Shown here: positions 8,201 through 13,569 of the stretch, piece after piece | Layout of the letters: every line of letters starts with the position of its first letter | Numbering within the stretch: position 1 is the first letter of the stretch | Origin: an uncultured Coriobacteriaceae bacterium | Lineage (GTDB): Bacteria > Actinomycetota > Coriobacteriia > Coriobacteriales > Atopobiaceae | Assembly: GCA_900551595.1 (NCBI GenBank) | Contig: URWR01000023.1 | Location: 1-14,846 of the forward strand | DNA: 14,846 bases | Reading direction: 5' to 3' | The notes under the pieces: model-generated | What the model saw: the letters and a program-made list of their open reading frames with translations, nothing else | Databases searched by the model: none | Told to the model about the DNA's origin: nothing | Made by a program: the position numbers and the translations under genes

Positions 8201-8630
8201 TGCTAGCTCTTGGAACCTTTGTCTCGTCGAAGCTGCGATTCTCATAATCGGGCCCATAGCAATAATCAATCCAGTCAACAAATTCAAAGAGGCTTCGAAG
8301 TGAGAGAATCGCATCTTCAGCCGTAACGCGACGATCGGTATGGACAGAGAGATTTCCCAGCTTGTTGATGCCAATGAGCTTGCGCCAGACACGCTCATCG
8401 ACGCAATCTCTAAATGAGCTTTCATGCAGTAATGAGGAAAGGTTGTCTCGATACGGCATGCAAATTGACTGATCGATAGCATAAACCCATTTAACAGCGA
8501 GTTCGAGTGCTTTACGACAGCCAACTGCACACATCGCGGGTGATGCGGCATAAATCTTCTCCGCCTCAATGCAGGCATCGGCAAAAAGGTCATAATAGCC
8601 GTCCTGGCGTTTTAAGAAGTCGAAGTTCAT
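5247..8630 (-). CDS. hsdR: Type I restriction enzyme R subunit HsdR (DEAD/H-box translocase-nuclease)
   Basis: This 1127-residue motor and nuclease subunit has four visible parts. A DUF4145-like N-terminal domain spans about 5-125. A charged coiled-coil segment covers about 150-185. The restriction nuclease core has D248 and E263-A-K265 in the order of the PD-(D/E)xK site. The helicase part has Walker A ATGTGKT (379-385), DEAH (479-482), LTATP (503-507), the SVDMMDTGVDVPE segment and motif VI QMIGRGTR (712-719). The last ~300 residues fit the EcoEI-type C-terminal domain that contacts the methylase. All key residues are intact, so the enzyme should be active: it translocates DNA with ATP and cleaves unmodified DNA away from the recognition site. 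It follows hsdS by 32 nt. Length fits the EcoEI-like class. Confidence 0.95.
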   Translation of the reverse strand: MNFDFLKRQDGYYDLFADACIEAEKIYAASPAMCAVGCRKALELAVKWVYAIDQSICMPYRDNLSSLLHESSFRDCVDERVWRKLIGINKLGNLSVHTDRRVTAEDAILSLRSLFEFVDWIDYCYGPDYENRSFDETKVPRASIQLTVQQIAAIKARESLFAEKEEEIKRLEAKLKAMSKLVSDAKEDNTQKRTFNPEETTEFATRKRYIDWDLGLAGWKLDENVLQEREVHGMPSADDQFNGTGFIDYLLLGKDGKPLAVLEAKKTTYSAQKGMQQARLYAQCLESEYGYKPPIFLSNGFETWFIDDEQGAPRQVSAVFSQDDLQKILNRRDSAKAPSSLKVDESIAGGGNRYYQVEAIKRVCANIEAGHRKSLLVMATGTGKTRVSAALVDVLMRSGHVKNVLFLADRVALVRQAKNAYQNYLPNVSLCNLLSNKDERGARIVFSTYPTILNAIDNERNEDGDRMYTVAHFDLIIVDEAHRSIFKKYRAIFNYFDALVVGLTATPANEVDRNTYDFFEVERGVPTYVYEYKTATEVDHVLVPYYGIETHTNFIDEGITYDDLTPEDKETIEEDFEETGQDVPDRISANEINSWVFNESTVDNVLETLMEQGIKVNGGQTLGKTVIFAQSQKLARFIVERFGKLYPNLPGDYIKAILYSDDYSHTVIDDFELKELPVIAVSVDMMDTGVDVPEIVNLVFFKKVRSKIKFWQMIGRGTRLCEGLEVEDPLDGSHEDKQRFFIFDWCRNFEFFQENPKIVEGKMAISLSETIFQRQAELIKLLQESAFASDVYQSFRNELIGIMHGQVIALNDELFSVRQYRREVDKYRQIESYRVISATDFSELKSPISMLIVNDESDTDALRFDALMYGYMVAVCSSQNTRSYKKRLEYIATSLKEIVSIPQVKEKLPLIEEIADELISNNVDLLTLEEIRKELRDLIRFITHGKKRRDVITHLEDTVTKIVYGVGTDMDENYEDYKLKVERYLRDYSDTLVINKLRTNKPMTSEEFTQLEYIFTHKLGNAEDYAKAYGNTPFGLLVRKLVHLDREAAMEAFADFLNDQSLNEQQISFVKRVVNYVVDNGYMEPQALMQPPFDRPKSFVRMFTTQQQRNLLTAINTIRENATQPAA

Positions 8631-8662
8631 GGCAATCTCGCATCGAGTTGAACGTCTATTGT

Positions 8663-9751
8663 TTACGTGTTTTTTATTATAAGTTCTGTGGATTTTCGAG
8701 CAACAAACCGCGATTTGTCGACCTTGGCGACGAAGGTGGCGAACTGTTGTTGAAGATCGTAGGGGGGCAAAAATGCAGACAGTTTTTTAAACTTTGCCAT
8801 AGAAATATTCTGCATTGAGCCGCTTGAGCCTGTCGCCACTTTCGACATCTCCCTTCTAACTTGCCGAGTTGAGAGTAACTCCTTTAAAAAGACCGTATCA
8901 ACGTCTTCCGCCGGATCCAACCGCCATAGTTTGTCAGGTAGGAATAAATTATCGTAATCCCGATCAACAATCGCAGTCGATCCCACCATCTCACTCGTAT
9001 TCGCCCTGCTAAACAGCAAGTCGCCCTTTCGAGGATGAATCATCTTTATCGAAGATACATCTGAAACAACCTTGTATTCGTCGGGCAGGAATACCCCTTT
9101 TGTCACTGCACTTATTTTTAAGACAGCATACTCGTCTTCACCAAGCGGTCTTTGTTGCCCGCCAACATTGGTTCCAGCTGTAATCGCATTAATTAACCGT
9201 CCCATTTGAACCTCGGGGAATGAGCTGCTTCCGAACATCTCGACAAATTGTGATTTGATGAGATGGTTAAGGCATTCTAAAGTCCGATTTTCCAAATCAA
9301 TTAGAGATTCAACCTCCTCAAAACGTCTGGATATGTCCCGTTGTTGTTCAGGTGAAAATGAGGGCACTGGAAGTTTTCCGTAGTCTTTAAAGTAAATGTG
9401 GGGAATGGTTGAACCATTGAAACTTGATCCAAGATTTAATGCTCGAACAAGATGCAAAAGGTAGTCGCATTCCACTCCCTCACGGGGTAACAATGCCTGC
9501 ATCGTACCAAGAACGGACGATTTGCCTTTGCATTTTATTGTGCGTCCGACTCCAGCTCCGTCTTTAACCACGGCAATATACTCGCGGTCGTTTTGATATA
9601 CCTCCAAATAACCAACAATTCCCGATGCACCGTATACTGGATAAGAGCCTGCATCATTCAAATCTTTTTGGCGTAATGATGACTTTCCTTTTGAGCACAA
9701 GCTGCTCAACGATGTCAACTCCCCCATAAATGGGGGTTTGTTGTTGCTCAT
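8663..9751 (-). CDS. hsdS: Type I restriction specificity subunit HsdS (two target recognition domains)
   Basis: This 362-residue subunit reads DNA sequence for the M and R subunits. The first target recognition domain spans about 10-130 (SYPVYGASGIVGY and FNGSTIPHIYFKDY), followed by a conserved helical spacer at about 132-173 (SPEQQRDISRRFEEVESLI). The second domain spans about 180-330 (GDLLFSRANTSEMVG and SGSMQNISMAKFKKL). A second helical segment, QQQFATFVAKVDKSRF, ends early at residue 362, some 15-20 residues shorter than I expect. The start overlaps the hsdM stop by one base (TAATG), so the two are translationally coupled. A short hairpin (CCCCCAT/ATGGGGG, 9721-9736) lies just inside the gene. 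The recognised sequence cannot be predicted; two domains imply a bipartite target. Confidence 0.92.
   Translation of the reverse strand: MSNNKPPFMGELTSLSSLCSKGKSSLRQKDLNDAGSYPVYGASGIVGYLEVYQNDREYIAVVKDGAGVGRTIKCKGKSSVLGTMQALLPREGVECDYLLHLVRALNLGSSFNGSTIPHIYFKDYGKLPVPSFSPEQQRDISRRFEEVESLIDLENRTLECLNHLIKSQFVEMFGSSSFPEVQMGRLINAITAGTNVGGQQRPLGEDEYAVLKISAVTKGVFLPDEYKVVSDVSSIKMIHPRKGDLLFSRANTSEMVGSTAIVDRDYDNLFLPDKLWRLDPAEDVDTVFLKELLSTRQVRREMSKVATGSSGSMQNISMAKFKKLSAFLPPYDLQQQFATFVAKVDKSRFVARKSTELIIKNT
9721..9736 (-). other. small hairpin inside the 5' end of hsdS
   Basis: CCCCCAT and ATGGGGG are separated by two bases and lie about 15 nt after the hsdS start codon. As RNA it could slow early translation of HsdS. 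The in-frame ATG in the right arm on the coding strand (codon 9) is an alternative start, but no ribosome binding site supports it. The role is unproven. Confidence 0.4.
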
Positions 9752-11271
9752 TAGAACTCACCGTCCAGCATTTTGTGGAGTTCAGCAAGACCGGCGGTCA
9801 TTTGAGCATTTAGCTCATCAAGCTCGTCGAGAATTTCACTTGTAGGGGGATACTCTACGCGCTCATATTCGGTCTCAGCGTATTTGTTAAAACTGAAATC
9901 GTAATCCATATCTGCTATTTCCTGCTTGGACACCATGAAGCTCTTCTCGGTACGCTTACGTTCCGCCTCAGCGTCGAGATTCGCCCAGCGACCCAAAATA
10001 TCGGGAATGTCGTCATGGCTTTCATCAGGATCGCGCTTATCGTCAAGCGTGAAGCCATCGCCTTCCATGTTATACAGCCAGACACTATCGGTTCCGCCAG
10101 CATCGGTCTTGGTAAAAACCAGAATTGCGGTGCTTACACCAGAATACGGCTTGAAGATGCCACTGGGCATATAGATAATCGCCTCAAGCTTTTGCTCTTC
10201 AACGAGTTGCTTGCGTAGTTGCCGATACGCTTTTGAGTTGGATCGGAATAGAACACCATTGGGAACAATACAAGCGCAACGTCCACCCAACTTTAACATA
10301 CGTAGGAAAAGCGCAACGAAAAGCAACTCAGTTTGTTTAGTGTTAACAATGGAACGTAAATTCTTATTGATGTCCTCTTCATCCACTGATCCAGTGAAGG
10401 GTGGATTAGCAAGAATTACATCGTATTGCGATGAAGCCTGGTTCTTTTGCGAGATGCTATCAAGATAGCGCACGTCGGGAGAATCGACCCCATGCAGCAT
10501 TAGATTCATTGCACTGATGCGTAACATGGTCTGATCAATCTCAAAGCCCGTAAACTGGGGATTTGCTACATCGGCTCCCGAAAAACAATCCCAGTCGGAA
10601 GTATCCATTTGCTTTTCGTATTTGTTGCGAATATGTTCTGCGGAAGAGATTAAAAATCCGGCTGTTCCACAAGCTGGATCGCAGATAAGCTCACTTGGTT
10701 TAGGGTTAACTATTTTGACCATCATATCCCGAATATGCTTCGGCGTGCGAAACTGACCGTTCTTTCCAGCAGTACTCAGTTTAGAGAGCATGTACTCGTA
10801 AAGATCGCCCAGATCGCCAATATTATCGTCAAAATCAGAGAGGAGCTCATCTACTCCTGTAACAGCTCTTTCAAGAAGTGTTGGCTTTCCTGCAGGAAAG
10901 CCAAAAGTGGCATTTTCCATTGCTTTAGAGAATGCTGAACTATCGCTAAGTGTCTTAATGAAGGGGAATACAAATCGATCGACAATTCGATACATATCTT
11001 CTGCAGGCTTATCTTTAAAAGAATGCCAACGCATCTCTTTACCAGCAATTTTCTCATTATGATCGTTGATGAACGCTTTGGGAAAGACATGCGGTTGCTC
11101 AACCCCTAGCATTGTCTCTATACGTTCTATCTCAAGCTCTTTCTCATCAAGAGAGCGCATAAACATGAGATAAGTGAGATTACTAATTACATCAAGGGGA
11201 TTGGTGATGCCGCCTTCCCACATTTTCTGCCAAATTGCGTCAACTTTATTCTTAGTTATTCCAGTAATCAT
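9751..11271 (-). CDS. hsdM: Type I DNA N6-adenine methyltransferase subunit HsdM
   Basis: This 506-residue modification subunit has an N-terminal HsdM_N helical domain at about 5-140. The catalytic domain contains the S-adenosylmethionine motif DPACGTAGF (198-206) and the catalytic NPPF (289-292), the signature of N6-adenine methylation. RTPKHIRDMM (175-184) is also typical. The C-terminus is helical, for contact with HsdS. All motifs are intact. An AAAGGA ribosome binding site lies 8 nt before the ATG. It follows the half-HsdS gene by 32 nt and overlaps hsdS by one base. The enzyme would protect the host sites chosen by HsdS. Confidence 0.95.
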   Translation of the reverse strand: MITGITKNKVDAIWQKMWEGGITNPLDVISNLTYLMFMRSLDEKELEIERIETMLGVEQPHVFPKAFINDHNEKIAGKEMRWHSFKDKPAEDMYRIVDRFVFPFIKTLSDSSAFSKAMENATFGFPAGKPTLLERAVTGVDELLSDFDDNIGDLGDLYEYMLSKLSTAGKNGQFRTPKHIRDMMVKIVNPKPSELICDPACGTAGFLISSAEHIRNKYEKQMDTSDWDCFSGADVANPQFTGFEIDQTMLRISAMNLMLHGVDSPDVRYLDSISQKNQASSQYDVILANPPFTGSVDEEDINKNLRSIVNTKQTELLFVALFLRMLKLGGRCACIVPNGVLFRSNSKAYRQLRKQLVEEQKLEAIIYMPSGIFKPYSGVSTAILVFTKTDAGGTDSVWLYNMEGDGFTLDDKRDPDESHDDIPDILGRWANLDAEAERKRTEKSFMVSKQEIADMDYDFSFNKYAETEYERVEYPPTSEILDELDELNAQMTAGLAELHKMLDGEF

Positions 11272-11303
11272 GAGAACAATCCTTTCAGTGGATATTGGTA
11301 TGT

Positions 11304-11894
11304 TTAGTTCCTGATGATTAGATTTGCAAATTCACTGTGAAGCAACAAATCGCTTTCGTTGCTTATTTCACGGCAAAGTTTCTTTTGATTTTGTATGAGC
11401 TTAAAGATCTTTGCTATTTGCTCTTGGATTTCCTGAGATGGAACTGGTATTAAAAGCCCGCTAAGGTCTCTTTTTTTAATGAGCTGAATAGATATTCCCT
11501 TACTTAAAGCTTGGAGCTCTTTGTTAGTTTGTTCAAGCTCAAGATAAGCCGCTAAGTAGCACATATTTATTTTTACCGGATGTAGTGGGCGAAGAATAAG
11601 ACCAAATGACGTGACCAGGAGACCTTCGTTTTTCTTATCAATAAATACACAGTCGTATGGTGTGGATGATTTCAGGATAATGTCGCCTTCTTGAGTAAAT
11701 AGCTCATTCTTAACCCTAGAAATCTGTTCTAGAATTAATTGTTTATCATCAATTTGACCGGCATTCATTGCTCCTGGGACAAGAACTTTTACTGAGGATA
11801 TTTCATCTCCTTTTTCAATCTTCTTTGCTCGACTCATAGGAGCTCCCGTCTTTATTGATACGAGACTCCCGAGCTCCATTAGTTTGCAATTCAT
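11304..11894 (-). CDS. single-domain (half) HsdS-like specificity protein
   Basis: This 196-residue protein looks like one target recognition domain plus one helical spacer, about half of a normal HsdS. It begins MNCKLMELGSLVSIKTGAPMSR. EGDIILKSSTPYDCVFI (69-85) is the typical strand and loop of these domains, and GISIQLIKKRDLSGLLIPVPSQEIQEQIAKIF (133-164) is the usual transition into the helical spacer. The ATG follows AAAGGAG by 4 nt. It is the first gene of the hsd operon, ahead of hsdM. Half-HsdS proteins can dimerise to recognise a palindromic bipartite site, or exchange with a full HsdS; which applies here is unknown. No remnant of a second domain is seen next to it, so it may be a natural short form rather than a broken gene. 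Confidence 0.85.
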   Translation of the reverse strand: MNCKLMELGSLVSIKTGAPMSRAKKIEKGDEISSVKVLVPGAMNAGQIDDKQLILEQISRVKNELFTQEGDIILKSSTPYDCVFIDKKNEGLLVTSFGLILRPLHPVKINMCYLAAYLELEQTNKELQALSKGISIQLIKKRDLSGLLIPVPSQEIQEQIAKIFKLIQNQKKLCREISNESDLLLHSEFANLIIRN

Positions 11895-11941
11895 AAAGCT
11901 CCTTTAACTGGTCTTATAATCAATAAACAAACAATTGAATA

Positions 11942-11964
11942 TGTTCAAACTGATTAGAACAAAT
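11942..11964. promoter_or_regulatory. operator copy 1 at the hsd promoter start region
   Basis: TGTTC (11942-11946) and GAACA (11957-11961) form an inverted repeat with a 10-bp spacer. The 23-bp unit matches copy 2 at 11998-12020 in 21 positions. It overlaps the end of the -10 and the expected transcription start, a position that suits repression. A further dyad, TTGAATATGTTCAA (11935-11948), overlaps its left edge. Confidence 0.6.
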
Positions 11965-11991
11965 TGTATTTTAGAGAATGCAAAAGGACAA
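11963..11991 (-). promoter_or_regulatory. promoter of the half-HsdS/hsdM/hsdS/hsdR operon
   Basis: On the minus strand -35 TTGTCC (11986-11991) and -10 TACAAT (11963-11968) are separated by exactly 17 bp. Initiation near 11956 would give a leader of about 60 nt before the half-HsdS start. It is framed by two matching operators, one just upstream of the -35 and one over the start site. Confidence 0.6.
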
Positions 11992-12023
11992 TAGATTTGT
12001 TCAAATTTATTAGAACAAATCTA
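11992..12023. promoter_or_regulatory. operator copy 2, upstream of the hsd -35
   Basis: TAGATTTGTTC (11992-12002) and GAACAAATCTA (12013-12023) are perfect 11-bp inverted arms around a 10-bp spacer. The site abuts the -35 box. Together with copy 1, 56 bp away, it suggests a dimeric regulator that binds both sites and either loops the DNA or activates at one and represses at the other. Confidence 0.6.
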
Positions 12024-12276
12024 AAAGTGAGGGTTGAGAGTATGTGGTAACGAACAGATATAGATTCCTAGAAATTGAAATAAAGGTTCCAGAGAAAAAT
12101 GGATGTATATTGAAAAAGCTTTTGTCTTAAGTACTTAAGAAGGTCTGCAAATTCATCTTGTTTTTCTGTAGAACCGATCGTTTATCTATAACTATTTAAT
12201 TGCCTAAAGATCTGTACTGAGACATTTTTTAGACGGCGTTATAGATGAGTGGGAATAAAGACGGCTGATATCTTAG
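12024..12276. other. AT-rich gap between mrr and the hsd operon, no gene
   Basis: I see no convincing gene here. The stretch is conspicuously AT-rich and holds a perfect 16-bp palindrome TCTTAAGTACTTAAGA (12125-12140) beside an AAAAGCTTTT dyad, and a 7-bp direct repeat AGACGGC near its right end. No clear terminator for mrr is visible. Confidence 0.5.
12125..12140. repeat. perfect 16-bp palindrome
   Basis: TCTTAAGTACTTAAGA is self-complementary with no loop, so it suits a dimeric protein site better than an RNA hairpin. It lies about 135 bp upstream of the hsd -35 and downstream of mrr. No promoter is obvious next to it. Confidence 0.5.
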
Positions 12277-13197
12277 CTACTCATCTCCAAAGTAGTCGCC
12301 ATCAAGTCGTTTCATGCGATATACGCGTTCAGTTGAAACGCCTAAGTCATACTGCACCATGAGTTCTGTTAGACGCTTACCATCAATAAGCACAAGTGTT
12401 GCATGAGGATAATGCGATGCCCACTCAATCGCGCTCTTTGCAAAGCTTGATGTAGTAATAAATACACCTCTTGAAATACTTCCTAGTGCTCCAGCGAATC
12501 CTTGAAGTTCTGGACGGCCCACAGTATTTCCTGGAGAATATCTTTTTGCTTGTACATAGATTGGATCAAAACCGAGCGCGTCGGTGGCAATAATTCCATC
12601 AATACCACCATCGTTAGAAATTTGAGTTTGGCACCCTTGTCCATATCCCATTTTTACAAGAAGATCTACGACGAGCCGCTCGAAGAATTCAGGGTCTTTA
12701 TCAAGAATATGTTTCAATAGATTTTCCTGTAGCTCATCATTGATCTGCTTAAAAGCGGCATCAATTTGTTCTTGCGGCGAGCTTTCGTCGGTATTCTCTA
12801 TGACTTCATTATTGGTTGTCTCATTGGATTGGCTATTGGTCTTATCCTCTACGCTACTCTTCCAAGGGTTATTGTTTGAAATTGTCTGCTTGAGGAATTG
12901 CATAAAGCTTTTACTGTTCGAATACTGTTTAACGCAGGAGGATCCAAAGTCTGTTATTACATAAACACCGCGTTTAACATTTCGGAGCATGTTGGCACGT
13001 GCTAAATAGGACATTGACCATCCGACACGACTTTCGTATACGCAGACTCCACTTGAAGTTTTGAGATTACATTCATCTTCAGACAGATTGAGATGTTGCC
13101 TAACATTAGCTTTTGTTTGAGCACGGGAACGCTCTTTACCATCAGCCATTATATTGAGGACAATAAGACTCATCTCTGTTTGTGTTGGGATAGACAT
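12277..13197 (-). CDS. mrr: Mrr-type modification-dependent restriction endonuclease
   Basis: This is a 306-residue protein, the usual Mrr length. The frame continues to an ATG at 13215, but I chose the ATG at 13197 because GAGGGG sits 6 nt before it. Residues 1 to about 90 form the winged-helix Mrr_N domain. A low-complexity, N/S/E-rich linker spans about 105-145. The C-terminal nuclease domain (about 165-300) carries MGYGQG, then NDGGIDGII with D200, and VQAKRY with Q216 and K218, the Mrr form of the PD-(D/E)xK site. GFAGALGSISRGVFITTSSF follows, as expected. The Escherichia coli homologue cuts DNA bearing certain methylations. The gene runs the same way as the hsd operon but is separated by 382 bp and its promoter, so it is a distinct unit. 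Confidence 0.93.
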   Translation of the reverse strand: MSIPTQTEMSLIVLNIMADGKERSRAQTKANVRQHLNLSEDECNLKTSSGVCVYESRVGWSMSYLARANMLRNVKRGVYVITDFGSSCVKQYSNSKSFMQFLKQTISNNNPWKSSVEDKTNSQSNETTNNEVIENTDESSPQEQIDAAFKQINDELQENLLKHILDKDPEFFERLVVDLLVKMGYGQGCQTQISNDGGIDGIIATDALGFDPIYVQAKRYSPGNTVGRPELQGFAGALGSISRGVFITTSSFAKSAIEWASHYPHATLVLIDGKRLTELMVQYDLGVSTERVYRMKRLDGDYFGDE

Positions 13198-13215
13198 GTT
13201 AGGCCCCTCGTGCAT

Positions 13216-13569
13216 TAACTCTTGTAAACAGCATAACTGTCTGAATGTTTAACTGTGAGAGTAGATTCTCTTCTATTGCTCTAACGGATAGATGTTGAGT
13301 CTATCAATAGGAATACAGCGGGATCTCATAGTCTGTTCTCAAGTGTTTTTTATACATGCTCGAAAAGATGGACCTGCGCAGAAGTGGTAGCAACTTGTTG
13401 CTCAATTACTTGTAGCCATCCCACTGCCCGCGCTCTTCTCACCAAAACGCCTATAATTATTCCTGTACCAGCCATATAGCTTGTGTACACAACTCCTCAA
13501 AAAACAAATGGCAACAAGGCGGCGCATTTTGCGTTGCCTATTGGCATATAGAGAAGGAAGGAGTAGCAC
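13216..13569. other. divergent intergenic region between mrr and the oxidoreductase gene
   Basis: No gene is supported here. The region must hold the promoters of both flanking, divergent genes, but I find no pair of -35 and -10 boxes with good spacing. A plus-strand TATAAT at 13452-13457 lacks a -35. Visible dyads are GATAGA-N7-TCTATC (13287-13305) and the 12-bp palindrome TTGTGTACACAA (13481-13492), the latter 77 bp before the oxidoreductase start. Confidence 0.5.
13481..13492. promoter_or_regulatory. 12-bp palindrome upstream of the oxidoreductase gene
   Basis: TTGTGTACACAA is a perfect dyad 77 bp upstream of the GTG start. It is a plausible operator for the oxidoreductase gene, but the regulator is unknown and a dyad this short can arise by chance. 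Confidence 0.3.

Noticed and set aside
11942..12020. The hsd operators as LexA boxes
   Set aside because: They share GAAC/GTTC half-sites, but the order and spacing are GTTC-N10-GAAC, not GAAC-N4-GTTC, so LexA is not expected to bind.
12068..12181. Minus-strand open stretch reading EFADLLKYLRQKLFQ, reminiscent of an HTH regulator start
   Set aside because: It has no start codon or ribosome binding site, is only 37 codons long and does not continue as an HTH domain. It is too thin to call a regulator remnant.
13452..13457. Plus-strand TATAAT as the oxidoreductase promoter
   Set aside because: At 16-18 bp upstream there is only GC-rich sequence with no -35 similarity, and no extended -10 TG is present.
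13523..13544. CGCATTTTGCG with outer GGCAA/TTGCC as a terminator or riboswitch
   Set aside because: The inner stem is only 4 bp and the outer pairing needs a 7-nt bulge. There is no T-run, and it lies in a spacer just before a start codon.
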